DNA of 64,000 nt from Pseudomonas sp. GD03944 (GTDB lineage Bacteria; Pseudomonadota; Gammaproteobacteria; Pseudomonadales; Pseudomonadaceae): the NCBI RefSeq assembly GCF_029839275.1, contig NZ_JAOCAH010000001.1:682001-746000 (forward strand). The letters are read 5' to 3'. Shown piece by piece: positions 51,302 through 61,779 of this stretch. Within the stretch, counting starts at the first letter, position 1; every line of letters starts with the position of its first letter. The notes beneath the pieces were generated by a model, which had not been told where the DNA came from, ran no database searches, and saw only the letters and a list, made by a program, of their open reading frames with translations. The position numbers were made by a program, and so were the translations under genes.

Positions 51302-52270
51302 TCAGGTGTCGAGATGGCCTGCCAGAAACTGCTGCAGGCGGCGCTGCATCAGGCGGCCTTCGTTGCCCAGGCAGGCAATCGGCGAGCCACTCAGGGAATC
51401 CTCGGCCAGATCCGAACCATCACCGGCCAGCACCAGCGGGCACTCCAGGGCCAAGGCCAGGCGCGTGAGCTGGCGCGGCAGGTCTTCGCTGGGCGGATGG
51501 TTGGAAAACAGCACCAGCGCCAACGGCTGGATCTTTTCGCAGACCAGGGTCAGTTCCGACAGCGGCTGGCCCATGCCCAGCAGGTTGACCGCCAGGTCCG
51601 GGCTGCTGAGCAGCAGGCCGGCGACCAGCAGTTCCAATTCGCGGCAATGCCCGGGGATGGGCGCCAGCAACACGAACTCATCGACCTCGGCACGGGATAT
51701 TTGCAAACGCTGCAGGGTGCGGGCCCGCAGGAAGGTATCGAAAAACAGCCATTCGCTGGTCTGGCCGAACTCTTCCTGGCGGATCAGCAGTTCCTGCCAG
51801 AGCGGCATGAGGATGTCCTGGAACACCACGTTCAGCGGATAACTGGAGAACACCTGGCCATACAGGCGATCGAGACGGCCTTCGTCGAAGGCGCTGATGG
51901 CCCGACGCAGCTGGGTCTGCCATTCACCCCACTCCCCCGACGACACGTTCTCGTAAAGCGGCGACACGGCCACCTTGGGCGAGCTGCTCTTGGCGAGGAT
52001 CTTGCCCACTTTGCTGACCGCCACGCCCCGCTCGATCCAGGCCAGGATGCTGCGCACCGCCTCGACATCCGACTGCGAATACAGGCGGTGGCCGCTGTCG
52101 GCGCGTGTCGGCTGGATCAGACCATAGCGCCGCTCCCAGGCGCGTAGGGTGACCGGATTGACGCCAGTCAGCCGGGACACTTCGCGAATGGGGAACAGTT
52201 CTTCCTGCTTGAGCGCATCCGAAGTCAGGAACGACGTACCGGAGAGATCGTGCATAGTCGGAAACGCCAT
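51302..52270 (-). CDS. MerR-family regulator, LitR/CarH-like
   Basis: This 322-residue protein has an N-terminal MerR helix-turn-helix (LFPIREVSRLTGVNPVTLRAWERRYGLI, the W-E-R-R-Y hallmark) and a C-terminal domain like the B12-binding region of LitR/CarH. Where class I members have the cobalamin ligand in an H-E-L-G stretch, this one reads GHCRELEL, so B12 binding is doubtful. That fits class II LitR of P. putida, which responds to blue light together with a short LOV protein. The LOV gene is about 1 kb away. Confidence 0.82.
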   Translation of the reverse strand: MAFPTMHDLSGTSFLTSDALKQEELFPIREVSRLTGVNPVTLRAWERRYGLIQPTRADSGHRLYSQSDVEAVRSILAWIERGVAVSKVGKILAKSSSPKVAVSPLYENVSSGEWGEWQTQLRRAISAFDEGRLDRLYGQVFSSYPLNVVFQDILMPLWQELLIRQEEFGQTSEWLFFDTFLRARTLQRLQISRAEVDEFVLLAPIPGHCRELELLVAGLLLSSPDLAVNLLGMGQPLSELTLVCEKIQPLALVLFSNHPPSEDLPRQLTRLALALECPLVLAGDGSDLAEDSLSGSPIACLGNEGRLMQRRLQQFLAGHLDT

Positions 52271-52599
52271 GGGGGAGACATGAGCCAGCAGTGTAACCCA
52301 GCAATCGCCCCGTCACCGCCTTGACGGGCAGAAAATCCGCACTTGCCATGACATTGGTCAATCGCCGAGCGCCGCGTGCCCCCTGCCGGTGCAGCCGGTC
52401 GCCCCAGCGACCTGTATGGGGGCGCCGCCCAGGCACCTGAACGCGCTACATGAAACCGATACGCGGCCAGATGCCGGACTGGCTTATTTCGCAAAAAACG
52501 GAATAATCCTTGCCTGTCTTTTCCTGCCCCTCACCACCCCGAGCGGCAAGAGCGCGTCGCCACACCCCGGCCATGCGCGAGACTCATTGGAGATACACA

Positions 52600-53172
52600 A
52601 TGTCTGCAGAACCCGTCACCCTGATGGTGGCGCGCCGTGTCGCCAACGGCCGCTATCACGATTTCATGACCTGGCTGCGCGAAGGTGAGCAACTGGCCAC
52701 CGACTTCGCCGGCTACCTGGGCTCCGGCGTGCTCGCCCCGCCCCCTGGCGACGATGAATTCCAGATCGTTTTCCGCTTCGCCGACGAACAGACCCTCGCC
52801 GCCTGGGAACATTCGGCCTCGCGCACAGCCTGGCTGGCCCGTGGCAGCGGCCTGTTCGCCCAACCGCACGAGCAGCGCATCACCGGCCTCGACAGCTGGT
52901 TTGGCAGCGCCACGCGGCAGCCGCCGCGCTGGAAGCAGACCATCGCCATCTGGCTGGCGTTCTTCCCGGTGTCGCTGGCGTTCAACCTGCTGTTCGGCAG
53001 CTCGCTGTCGGACCTGTCGCTGGTCACCCGCGTGCTGCTCAGCACCCTGGCCCTCACGCCGCTGATGACCTACCTGTTCATCCCCCTGGCCACCCGCCTG
53101 CTCGCCCCCTGGCTGCAAGGCACCTCACAGCGCCTGCTGCGCCGCACCACCAGCACCGCCGGCAGCCGCTGA
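52600..53172 (+). CDS. Antibiotic biosynthesis monooxygenase-domain membrane protein
   Basis: This 190-residue protein has an N-terminal ABM ferredoxin-like domain (VTLMVARRVANGRYHDFMTWL, then FRFADEQTLAAWEHS) and two membrane helices (about 117-136 and 142-162). The architecture is common in bacteria with unknown function. The ATG at 52600 has GGAG 9 bases upstream. It may be light-regulated with its divergent MerR neighbour, but no operator is obvious. Confidence 0.82.
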   Translation: MSAEPVTLMVARRVANGRYHDFMTWLREGEQLATDFAGYLGSGVLAPPPGDDEFQIVFRFADEQTLAAWEHSASRTAWLARGSGLFAQPHEQRITGLDSWFGSATRQPPRWKQTIAIWLAFFPVSLAFNLLFGSSLSDLSLVTRVLLSTLALTPLMTYLFIPLATRLLAPWLQGTSQRLLRRTTSTAGSR

Positions 53173-53335
53173 CCACCGCGCGGGCGGGCCTGCTCCCGGG
53201 CAGGTCGCTCGCCGGCTGGCGCTTGGCGCAGTAGCCCCACGCCCCGCATGGTTGTAGCGCTGCACGCGCTGGGTTAACGTCCTTTCCACGGCGCCGCGCT
53301 GGCGCATTGCCCTTCCCTGTTCCTGCGAGTTCACC

Positions 53336-54046
53336 ATGAGCGCCTCCCCCGCTCCGATCCTGATCACCGGCGCCGCTCAGCGAGTCGGCCTGTATTGCGC
53401 CGAACGCCTGCTCGATGACGGCCACAGCGTGATCGTCACCTACCGCAGCGACCGGCCGGGCCTGGCCACGCTGCGCGAACGGGGCGCCCTGGTGCTGCAG
53501 GCGGACTTTTCCAGCGAGCACGGCATCCTCGCCTTCATCGCCGAACTGAAAGGCCACACCGACAGCCTGCGCGCCATCGTGCACAACGCCTCGGACTGGC
53601 TGACCGAAACGCCGGGCGATGAAGCCGCCGCGTTCCAGGCGCTGTTCAGCGTGCACATGCTCGCGCCCTACCTGATCAACCTGCACTGCGCCGACCTGCT
53701 GCAGCGCAGCACACCAGCGGACATCATCCACATCAGCGACGACGTGGCGCGCAAGGGCAGTGCCAAACGCCCGGCCTACTGTGCCAGCAAGGCCGGGCTG
53801 GACAACCTGACCCTGTCCTTCGCGGCCCGCTTCGCCCCGCGGATCAAGGTCAACGGCATCGCCCCGGCTCTGCTGATGTTCAACCCCGAGGACGATGCCG
53901 CCTACCGCGCCAAGGCCCTGGACAAGTCGGCCCTGGGCATCGAGCCTGGGCCCGATGTGCTCTACCAGAGCCTGCGCTACCTGCTCGACAACCCGTACGT
54001 CACAGGGACCACCCTGACCGTGAATGGCGGCCGCCACCTCAAGTAA
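53336..54046 (+). CDS. folM: Dihydromonapterin reductase (FolM-like SDR)
   Basis: This 236-residue short-chain dehydrogenase has the TGAAQRVG loop (about 11-18) typical of pteridine reductases rather than TG-x-x-x-GIG, an NAS motif and YCASKAGL with the catalytic Tyr and Lys. With folE and folX immediately downstream it should reduce dihydromonapterin to tetrahydromonapterin, a cofactor of phenylalanine hydroxylase in Pseudomonas. It is 22 bases from folE. Confidence 0.9.
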   Translation: MSASPAPILITGAAQRVGLYCAERLLDDGHSVIVTYRSDRPGLATLRERGALVLQADFSSEHGILAFIAELKGHTDSLRAIVHNASDWLTETPGDEAAAFQALFSVHMLAPYLINLHCADLLQRSTPADIIHISDDVARKGSAKRPAYCASKAGLDNLTLSFAARFAPRIKVNGIAPALLMFNPEDDAAYRAKALDKSALGIEPGPDVLYQSLRYLLDNPYVTGTTLTVNGGRHLK

Positions 54047-54068
54047 GGCAGGCGGTGAGGACACAACC

Positions 54069-54629
54069 ATGGCCCGTGCATTACCCGACCACTACCGCGC
54101 GATCCTCCTCGGCATCGGCGAAGACCCCGAGCGTGAAGGCTTGCTGGACACGCCCGAGCGCGCGGCCAAGGCCATGCAGTATTTGTGTCATGGCTACCAG
54201 ACCAGCCTGGACGAGGTGGTCAACGGCGCGCTGTTCGCCTCGGACAACGACGAGATGGTCATCGTCCGCGACATCGAACTGTATTCGCTGTGCGAGCACC
54301 ACCTGCTGCCCTTCATCGGCAAGGCCCATGTCGCCTACATCCCCACCGGCAAGGTGCTGGGGCTGTCGAAGGTGGCGCGCATCGTCGACATGTACGCCCG
54401 GCGCCTGCAGATCCAGGAGAGCCTGACCCGGCAGATCGCCGAGGCGGTGCAGCAGGTTACCCAGGCCGCCGGCGTGGCGGTGGTGATCGAAGCGCGGCAC
54501 ATGTGCATGATGATGCGCGGGGTGGAAAAGCAGAATTCGTCGATGAACACGTCGGTGATGCTCGGCGCGTTCCGCGAATCGTGTAACACTCGCCTTGAAT
54601 TCCTGCAGCTGATTGGACGGAGCACGTAA
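54069..54629 (+). CDS. folE: GTP cyclohydrolase I
   Basis: This 186-residue enzyme converts GTP to dihydroneopterin triphosphate. Zinc ligands are visible in LCEHHLLPF (Cys and His, about 76-84) and in [11 protein letters not shown], and the substrate residues lie in [23 protein letters not shown] 54069 is chosen, 22 bases after folM; the frame extends upstream into folM. It is one of probably several folE copies in the genome and the one devoted to the pterin (FolX) branch. Confidence 0.95.
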   Translation: MARALPDHYRAILLGIGEDPEREGLLDTPERAAKAMQYLCHGYQTSLDEVVNGALFASDNDEMVIVRDIELYSLCEHHLLPFIGKAHVAYIPTGKVLGLSKVARIVDMYARRLQIQESLTRQIAEAVQQVTQAAGVAVVIEARHMCMMMRGVEKQNSSMNTSVMLGAFRESCNTRLEFLQLIGRST

Positions 54630-54632
54630 GTT

Positions 54633-55004
54633 ATGCCACGCCTGGAACCTGGGATGGCACGGATTCGGGTCAAGGACCTGCGTCTGCGCACCTATATCGG
54701 AATCAAACAAGAGGAGATCGACAACAAGCAGGACGTGTTGATCAACCTGACCATTCTCTACCCGGCGGTGGAAGCGGTCCGCGACAACGACATCGAGCAT
54801 GCGTTGAACTACCGCACCATCACCAAGGCCATCATCCAGCACGTCGAAGGCAACCGCTTCGCCCTGCTCGAGCGCCTGACCCAAGAAATCCTTGACCTGG
54901 TCATGGTCAACCCGGCCGTGCGCTACGCCGAGGTGGAGGTCGACAAGCCCCACGCCCTGCGCTTCGCCGAGTCGGTGTCGATCACCCTCGCCGGCCACCG
55001 CTGA
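54633..55004 (+). CDS. folX: Dihydroneopterin triphosphate 2'-epimerase
   Basis: This 123-residue protein is of the FolB/FolX fold: [20 protein letters not shown] at the start, [20 protein letters not shown] and a C-terminal [16 protein letters not shown]. FolX epimerises the product of FolE towards monapterin, and FolM then reduces it. The gene is 3 bases after folE and completes the folM-folE-folX operon. FolB (aldolase) is the alternative, but the context favours FolX. Confidence 0.92.
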   Translation: MPRLEPGMARIRVKDLRLRTYIGIKQEEIDNKQDVLINLTILYPAVEAVRDNDIEHALNYRTITKAIIQHVEGNRFALLERLTQEILDLVMVNPAVRYAEVEVDKPHALRFAESVSITLAGHR

Positions 55005-55111
55005 CCGCATGGCGGGTCACCCGGCGCACAGCGCGCCGGGCCATTGCCGCCACGCCAGCAGCCTCTTATCATCGCCGGCACCATGCCCAGCCTGTATTCG
55101 AGAGCATCGCC

Positions 55112-55408
55112 ATGACCGAGCAAGAACGCCTGGAACTCGAAGCTGCGGCCTTCCGCAGCTTGGTGCAACACCTGCGCAGCCGCCCCGACGTGCAGAACAT
55201 CGACATGATGAACCTCGCCGGTTTCTGCCGTAACTGCCTGTCCAAGTGGTTCAAGGCTGCTGCCGATGACATCGGCGTGCAGGTCAGCCCGGACGAGGCC
55301 CGTGAAGAGATCTACGGCATGCCTTATGCCGAGTGGAAAGCCAAATACCAGAAGGAAGCCTCTGCCGAGCAGCAGGCCGCCTTCGACAAGGGAAAGAAAC
55401 ATGAGTGA
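55112..55408 (+). CDS. DUF1244 family protein
   Basis: This 98-residue protein has the DUF1244 pattern: LRSRPDVQNIDMMNLAGFCRNCLSKW (cysteine pair about 39-42) and EIYGMPYAEWKAKYQ. Function is unknown, and the family is widespread in proteobacteria. The next gene starts within its last codons (8-base overlap), so the two are coupled, a pairing usual in Pseudomonas. Confidence 0.88.
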   Translation: MTEQERLELEAAAFRSLVQHLRSRPDVQNIDMMNLAGFCRNCLSKWFKAAADDIGVQVSPDEAREEIYGMPYAEWKAKYQKEASAEQQAAFDKGKKHE

Positions 55409-55742
55409 CCTGAACACCTTCCGCGCGCGCCTGCACGACGAGCAGTTCGCCTTCGCCGAAACCCTGGATTTCGTTGCCCAGCACTACCTGTACCAGCCCA
55501 GCGCCTTCACCAACGGCAGCGTGGAAAACGCCGCCGGGCAGAACGAAGGCTCCTGCAAGACCCTGGGCCTGGCCCTGATCGAGGGCTTCAGCGACCAGGA
55601 AGCCCTGCTCTGCTTCGGCGAACACTACCGCAGCGTGCTGGCCACCCCGGACGGCAGCGACCACGCCAACATCCGCGCCCTGATGCGCACCGGCCTGGAA
55701 GGCGTGCGTTTCACCCAGATCGCCCTGGCCCGCAAAGACTGA
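55401..55742 (+). CDS. HopJ-family protein
   Basis: This 113-residue protein resembles the HopJ family: FAETLDFVAQHYLYQPSAFTNG, then NEGSCKTLGLALIEGFS and HANIRALMRTGLEGVRF. Although named after a type III effector, the family occurs widely in non-pathogens as a small cytosolic protein of unknown role. ATG 55401 overlaps the DUF1244 stop and follows GGAAAG. A strong terminator follows. Confidence 0.88.
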   Translation: MSDLNTFRARLHDEQFAFAETLDFVAQHYLYQPSAFTNGSVENAAGQNEGSCKTLGLALIEGFSDQEALLCFGEHYRSVLATPDGSDHANIRALMRTGLEGVRFTQIALARKD

Positions 55743-55755
55743 GCCCTCGCTGAAC

Positions 55756-55797
55756 AAAAACGCCCCGGATCGGCAGCTACCGATCCGGGGCGTTTTC
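55756..55797 (+). terminator. Intrinsic terminator after the HopJ-family gene
   Basis: ACGCCCCGGATCGG and CCGATCCGGGGCGTTTTC form a 14-bp stem with T4 after it and A5 before it. Confidence 0.92.
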
Positions 55798-55864
55798 ATT
55801 TCAGGTGTAGGGTGGATGATGCTTGCTTGATCCCCACACGGGCCGTCACCAGACCAACTGCGCC

Positions 55865-56570
55865 CCTGTAGGAGCGGGCTTGCCCGCGAGCTTTTCTGCA
55901 CCCGCTCGGATCGCCGCGAGGCATAGGTCGTCGAGCTCGAGGCCAAGGCCTCTCCTACGAGGACCGCTATCCCCGGGTGTCGCTTCGCTCGACCCAGGCT
56001 ACGCTCCCTGTAGGAGCGGGCTTGCCCGCGAGCTTTTCACTCCCGCCCTCAGATCAACGCCAGGCAACCACCGCCGAGCTCGAGGCCAAGGTCTCTCCTA
56101 CAGGCCCCTATCCCCGGGTATCGCTTCGCTCGACCCAGGCTACGCGCCCTGTAGGAGCGGGCTTGCCCGCGAGCTTTTCTTCACCCGCTCGGATCGCCGC
56201 GAGGCATAGGTCGTCGAGCTCGAGGCCAAGGCCTCTCCTACGAGGACCGCTATCCCCGGGTGTCGCTTCGCTCGACCCAGGCTACGCCCCCTGTAGGAGC
56301 GGGCTTGCCCGCGAGCTTTTCTTCACCCGCTCGGATCGCCGCGAGGCATAGGTCGTCGAGCTCGAGGCCGAGGCCCCTCCTACAGCCCCCTATCCCCGGG
56401 TATCGCTTCGCTCGACCCAGGCTACGCACCCTGTAGGAGCGGGCTTGCCCGCGAGCTTTTCGCTCACGCCGTCAGATCAACGCCAAGCCAGCACCGCCGA
56501 GCTCGAGGCCAAAGCCTCTCCTACGGGGACGGCTACCGCCCGGGTGTCGCTCCGCTCGACCCAGGCGACG
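55865..56570. repeat. Tandem array of five 141-bp REP units
   Basis: The arm CTGTAGGAGCGGGCTTGCCC recurs at 55866, 56008, 56149, 56291 and 56431, a period of 140-142 bases. Each unit has this arm, a spacer, a second arm (GAGCTCGAGGCCAAGGCCTC, then TCCTAC) and a linker with TCGCTTCGCTCGACCCAGGC. Copies differ at scattered positions. Long plus-strand frames across it (55823-56351) are artefacts. It separates the HopJ-family gene from trxB; no gene is seen in the 861-base gap. Confidence 0.92.
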
Positions 56571-56603
56571 GACTGTTCGCAGGGTGGATGACGCCCCGTC
56601 CGA

Positions 56604-57674
<1,071 letters not shown>

Positions 57675-57810
57675 TTACCCAGACGCCCGGGATTACGGAA
57701 ATACCCTTTGCCAATCCGCGGCATAGACGGCCCCTATGGCCCGTGTCACGGGCTTTCCCCTGTCACGCAAAGCCGGTAAGGTCGGCGCACGATCAACTCT
57801 GGAGAACCCC

Positions 57811-58539
57811 ATGCCCGCTCCCGTCCTGTCCGGCCCGCAATACCTCGGCGAGGGCCTGAAACTGGTCCTGAGCCCTGGCCTGCGCCTGTTCGTGCTGCTG
57901 CCCCTGGCGATCAACCTGATCCTCTTCGTGGGCCTGATCAGCCTCGCCCTGCAGCAATTCGGCGGCTGGGTCGACACCTTCATGCCGAGCCTGCCGAGCT
58001 GGCTGGGCTTTCTCGAATACATCCTGTGGCCGCTGTTCGTGGTGCTGGTGCTGCTGATGGTGTTCTTCACCTTCACCATGCTGGCCAACATCATCGCCGC
58101 GCCGTTCAACGGCTTTCTCGCGGAAAAGGTCGAGGTGGTGGTGCGCGGCGAAGACAACTTCCCGCCGTTCAGCTGGGGCGAACTGGCCGCCATGGTGCCG
58201 CGCACCTTGGGCCGCGAGGCGCGCAAGCTGGCCTACTTCCTGCCCCGGGCCATCGGCCTGCTGATCCTCTCGTTCATCCCGGTGGTCAACCTGGTCGCCG
58301 CGCCGCTGTGGCTGCTGTTCGGCGTGTGGATGATGGCCATCCAGTACATCGACTACCCGGCGGACAACAACAAGATGAGCTGGCAGGACATGCTCGCCTG
58401 GCTGCGCGAGAAGCGCTGGCAGAGCCTGGGCTTTGGCGGCGCCACCTACGCCGCGCTGCTGATCCCTTTCGTCAATATCGTGATGATGCCGGCTGCCGTG
58501 GCCGGCGCCACGCTATTCTGGGTGCGTGAGCGCGGCTGA
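57811..58539 (+). CDS. cysZ: Sulfate transporter CysZ
   Basis: This 242-residue inner-membrane protein has four main hydrophobic segments and the CysZ features [19 protein letters not shown] at the start, [16 protein letters not shown] (about 92-107) and [10 protein letters not shown]. CysZ imports sulfate for cysteine synthesis. The ATG at 57811 follows GGAGAACCCC. Divergent from trxB. Confidence 0.93.
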   Translation: MPAPVLSGPQYLGEGLKLVLSPGLRLFVLLPLAINLILFVGLISLALQQFGGWVDTFMPSLPSWLGFLEYILWPLFVVLVLLMVFFTFTMLANIIAAPFNGFLAEKVEVVVRGEDNFPPFSWGELAAMVPRTLGREARKLAYFLPRAIGLLILSFIPVVNLVAAPLWLLFGVWMMAIQYIDYPADNNKMSWQDMLAWLREKRWQSLGFGGATYAALLIPFVNIVMMPAAVAGATLFWVRERG

Positions 58540-58605
58540 TCGCGCGTCACAATAACGCCACCCAATCGTCACAGTTGCTACATGGCGGCGGCGCACACTG
58601 CCGTC

Positions 58606-59784
58606 ATGAGCACATCCTCGCTGTCCATCGCCCTGATCACCGAGACCTTCCCGCCAGAAATCAACGGGGTGGCCAATACCCTGGGCCGCCTGGTCGACGG
58701 GCTGCGCAACAAGGGCCACCGGGTCCAGCTGGTGCGCCCCCGCCAGGATATCGACAACGGGCGCAAGAGCGATGAGCACCTGCTCCTGACCCGCGGCTGG
58801 CCGCTGCCCGGCTACCCCGGGCTGCAATGGGGACAGTCGGCCCTGCACAAGCTGCTGCGCAGCTGGAAGCGCCAACGCCCGGACGTGCTGTACATCGCCA
58901 CCGAGGGCCTGCTGGGCTTGTCCGCTCTGCGCGCCGCCGGGCGCCTGGGCATTCCGGTGGTCAGTGGCTTTCATACCAACTTCCAGCAGTACACCGGGCA
59001 CTACGGGGTCGGCCTGCTGACCCGGGCCATGACCAACTACCTGCGCTGGTTCCACAACCGCACGCGCATCACCCTGGTGCCCAGCGTCAGCCAGAAGATC
59101 GACCTGGAGCGCCGCGGTTTCGAGCGCCTGGAACTGCTGGCCCGCGGCGTCGACGGGCAATTGTTCCACCCGAGCAGGCGCTCCCCCGAGCTGCGCCGGC
59201 AATGGGGCCTCGAGGACGACGACATCGCCGTCCTGCACGTGGGCCGCCTGGCGGTGGAAAAGAACCTCGGCCTGCTGGTCCGCAGCTTTCGGGCGCTGCA
59301 GGCGCGCTACCCGCAACGCATCCTGAAACTGATCCTGGTGGGTGACGGCCCGCAGCGCGCCAGCCTCCAGCAGCAACTGCCGGACGCCATCTTCTGCGGG
59401 CTGCAGCGGGGCGAGGAACTGGCAACGCATTACGCCTGCGGCGACCTGTTCATCTTCCCCAGCCTGTCGGAGACCTTCGGCAACGTGGTGCTCGAAGCCC
59501 TGGCCGCCGGCCTGGCGGTGGTGGCGTTCGACCAGGCGGCCGCCGCCCAGCACATTCACCCGGGGCACAACGGTGCCCTGGCCAGCGCAGACGACGAATA
59601 CGGCTTCATCGAATCCGCCTGCTGGCTGCTCGAAACCCCGGAAACCCTGCGCCGCGTCCGCCTGAATGCACGCCAGCATGCCGCCCGGCAAGGCTGGCCG
59701 GCGATCGTCGAGCTGTTCGAGCACCACCTGCGCAGCGCGATTCTCCCACCCCAGGAGTTGCCGGCTGGCCGTACCTTGCCCTGA
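58606..59784 (+). CDS. Glycosyltransferase family 4 (GT-B)
   Basis: This 392-residue cytosolic or peripheral enzyme has the N-terminal acceptor loop ITETFPPEINGVANTLGRL, HTNFQQYTGHYG, the donor-binding region VLHVGRLAVEKNLGLLV (about 212) and the E-x7-E motif in SETFGNVVLEALAAG (about 287-301). It resembles GDP-mannose-dependent alpha-mannosyltransferases (MgtA/PimB-like) acting on glycolipids. ATG 58606 gives the family start; an earlier ATG at 58582 is possible. The acceptor is unknown. Confidence 0.88.
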   Translation: MSTSSLSIALITETFPPEINGVANTLGRLVDGLRNKGHRVQLVRPRQDIDNGRKSDEHLLLTRGWPLPGYPGLQWGQSALHKLLRSWKRQRPDVLYIATEGLLGLSALRAAGRLGIPVVSGFHTNFQQYTGHYGVGLLTRAMTNYLRWFHNRTRITLVPSVSQKIDLERRGFERLELLARGVDGQLFHPSRRSPELRRQWGLEDDDIAVLHVGRLAVEKNLGLLVRSFRALQARYPQRILKLILVGDGPQRASLQQQLPDAIFCGLQRGEELATHYACGDLFIFPSLSETFGNVVLEALAAGLAVVAFDQAAAAQHIHPGHNGALASADDEYGFIESACWLLETPETLRRVRLNARQHAARQGWPAIVELFEHHLRSAILPPQELPAGRTLP

Positions 59785-59829
59785 CGACCGACCGCGCGCT
59801 TCCTGGGCGCCTGCATCGATCCCAAAAAC

Positions 59830-59860
59830 AACGCTCGCGGGCAAGCCCGCTCCTACACAA
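59830..59860. repeat. Single REP element
   Basis: CTCGCGGGCAAGCCCGCTCCTAC is one arm of the REP family seen at 36181 and 55866, here as a solitary copy after the glycosyltransferase gene. Confidence 0.8.
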
Positions 59861-59883
59861 GCCACCCCACCCTACGGACGAAA

Positions 59884-59910
59884 AAAAGCCCCGGGGGTAC
59901 CGGGGCTTCG
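59884..59910 (-). terminator. Intrinsic terminator of the flavin oxidoreductase gene
   Basis: On the minus strand AAGCCCCGG-TACCC-CCGGGGCTTTTTTT is a strong stem followed by T7, about 40 bases after the oxidoreductase stop. Confidence 0.9.
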
Positions 59911-59948
59911 AAGGAGCGTGCCGGGGTACGGCACGCCGGGGATCGGGT

Positions 59949-61058
59949 TCAGACCAGGCTCATCAGGGCCTCACGGCTGAACGGCAGGATGTCCTGCTCG
60001 CGGCCGTCGCGGACCTTCACGGCCCAGTCGGCGTCGACCAGCAGTGCACGGCCGACCGCCACCAGGTCGAATTCCTGCTTGTTCAGGCGCTCCAGCAGGT
60101 TCTCCAGGCTGGCCGGCTCGGCCACCTTGTCGGTGTTGACCATGAACTGCAGGAACTCGCCGTCCAGGCCGACGCTGCCCACGGTGATGGTCGGCTTGCC
60201 GGTCAACTGGCGGGTCCAGCCGGCCAGGTTGAGGTCGGAGCCGTCGAACTCCGGCTCCCAGAAGCGGCGGGTCGAGCAATGGAAGATATCCACGCCAGCG
60301 TCGGCCAGCGGCTTGAGGAACGCGCCCAGGGCTTCCGGGGTTTCCACCAGGCGGGCGCTGTAGTCCTGCTGCTTCCACTGGGAGAAGCGGAAGATGATCG
60401 GGAAGTCCGGGCCCACGGCCGCGCGTACGGCCTGGATCAGTTCGATGGCGAAGCGCGAGCGCTGGGCCAGGTCGCCACCGTATTCATCGGTGCGCTGGTT
60501 GCTGCCGGCCCAGAAGAACTGGTCGATCAGGTAACCGTGGGCGCCGTGGATTTCCACGCCGTCCATGCCGATTGCCTGGGCATCCTTGGCGGCCTGGGCG
60601 AAGGCGGCGATCACCTCCTTGATGTCGTCCTGGGTCATGCCGTGGACCACGACCTTGCCGTCCTTCAGCTTCTCGCTCGGGCCATAGCCCGGCACGCTGG
60701 CATCCGGCTCGGTGCCCAGCTTGCGCACATTGCCCACGTGCCACAGCTGCGGGACGATCTTGCCGCCTTCGGCGTGCACCGCGTCGACCACCTTCTTCCA
60801 GCCGGCCAGGGCGTCTTCACCGTAGAAGCGCGGCACGTTCGGGTAGCCGTTGGCCGCCTTGTGGCCGACCGTGGTGCCTTCGGTGACGATCAGGCCGACG
60901 CCCGCCGCCGCACGACGGCGGTAGTACTCGATGACCTTGCTGTTCGGCACGCCGCCAGGCGAGAAGGACCGGGTCATGGGCGCCATCACCACACGGGTCG
61001 GCAGTTCGAGTGCGCCGAGGCTGAACGGTTGGAACAGCGCTTTTACCGGATCATTCAT
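59949..61058 (-). CDS. Old yellow enzyme family NADH:flavin oxidoreductase
   Basis: This 369-residue FMN protein is of the TIM-barrel OYE type: LPTRVVMAPMTRSFSPGG (about 19-36), PQLWHVGNV, and EIHGAHGYLIDQFFW (about 176-190) with the FMN/substrate His. It reduces activated alkenes or nitro compounds. A TetR gene lies just upstream and a nitroreductase gene beyond, resembling the NemR-NemA electrophile-response unit. ATG 61058 is preferred since AGAGGA lies 7 bases before it; two ATGs precede it directly. Confidence 0.9.
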   Translation of the reverse strand: MNDPVKALFQPFSLGALELPTRVVMAPMTRSFSPGGVPNSKVIEYYRRRAAAGVGLIVTEGTTVGHKAANGYPNVPRFYGEDALAGWKKVVDAVHAEGGKIVPQLWHVGNVRKLGTEPDASVPGYGPSEKLKDGKVVVHGMTQDDIKEVIAAFAQAAKDAQAIGMDGVEIHGAHGYLIDQFFWAGSNQRTDEYGGDLAQRSRFAIELIQAVRAAVGPDFPIIFRFSQWKQQDYSARLVETPEALGAFLKPLADAGVDIFHCSTRRFWEPEFDGSDLNLAGWTRQLTGKPTITVGSVGLDGEFLQFMVNTDKVAEPASLENLLERLNKQEFDLVAVGRALLVDADWAVKVRDGREQDILPFSREALMSLV

Positions 61059-61112
61059 CATCATTCCTCTGTCGGCCGACGGGCCGATCGTCATGTTCGC
61101 TAAAGGGGTCGG

Positions 61113-61703
61113 TCAGGCGTGGAGCAGGCGCTGCAAACGCAGCATGAAATCGTCCAGCACGCGGGTGTTGCTGGCGACCTTGAGTCGGGTCAGCGCGCCC
61201 TGCCAGGCATTGGCGATGAAGCCTGCCAGGTTGCGGCAATCCTCGTCGGCCGGCAGTTCGCCCTGGGCCTGGGCCTCTTCCAGGCAGGCCTGGAGGATAT
61301 CGGCGGAGCGTTGCAGGATCGCATCGACCTCGGCCCCCAGGCTCGGCGACAGCTCGGCCATTTCGAAACTGAGGCTGCCGATGAAGCAGTGGTATTCGAG
61401 TTTCTCCTGGCGCGAGAAATGCTCCACCAGCTCGGCGTAGTAGCCGAGGATGCGCTCGCGCGGGCTCGCCGCCGGATGGGCCAGGGCCTGGGCATAGCGC
61501 TGCAGGCGCGGTCCGTAGACGTGCTGCAGGGCCTGCAGGGCGAAGTCTTCCTTGCTGGCGAAGTAGTGGTAGAAGGAGCCCTTGGGCACGCTGGCGGCCT
61601 GGACGATCTCCTGCACACCGGCGCCGTGGTAGCCACGGCGGGTCATCACTTCCGCGCCTTTGGCAAGGATCAGGTCGCGCTTGTCGAGTCGGTTGCTGTT
61701 CAT
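61113..61703 (-). CDS. TetR-family repressor (NemR/AcuR-like)
   Basis: This 196-residue regulator has the TetR helix-turn-helix (GYHGAGVQEIVQAASVPKGSFYHYFASKEDF, about 24-54 overall) and a helical ligand domain with a cysteine in EYHCFIGSL (about 109). It sits 54 bases upstream of the OYE gene on the same strand and probably represses both genes until an electrophile binds. ATG 61703 fits the family; a palindrome GACCGGTC lies just before it. Confidence 0.88.
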   Translation of the reverse strand: MNSNRLDKRDLILAKGAEVMTRRGYHGAGVQEIVQAASVPKGSFYHYFASKEDFALQALQHVYGPRLQRYAQALAHPAASPRERILGYYAELVEHFSRQEKLEYHCFIGSLSFEMAELSPSLGAEVDAILQRSADILQACLEEAQAQGELPADEDCRNLAGFIANAWQGALTRLKVASNTRVLDDFMLRLQRLLHA

Positions 61704-61715
61704 GGCGCCGAGCAT

Positions 61716-61727
61716 ATGACCGGTCGT
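61716..61727. promoter_or_regulatory. GACCGGTC palindrome before the TetR gene
   Basis: ATGACCGGTCGT lies 13 bases upstream of the TetR start, in the expected place of an autoregulatory operator. GACC/GGTC half-sites match the NemR-type operator as I recall it and also the palindromes upstream of the phaG-like gene. Confidence 0.55.
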
Positions 61728-61779
61728 CTAGGATCGCCCAGTACTATTGATGCCCGTGATTGAGCGCCACAAGCGCGGC

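Noticed and set aside
55865..56570. Long plus-strand frames resembling proteins, and a possible CRISPR array
   Set aside because: The frames are translations of the 141-bp REP unit, recur with the repeat period and lack ribosome sites. Spacers are not unique.
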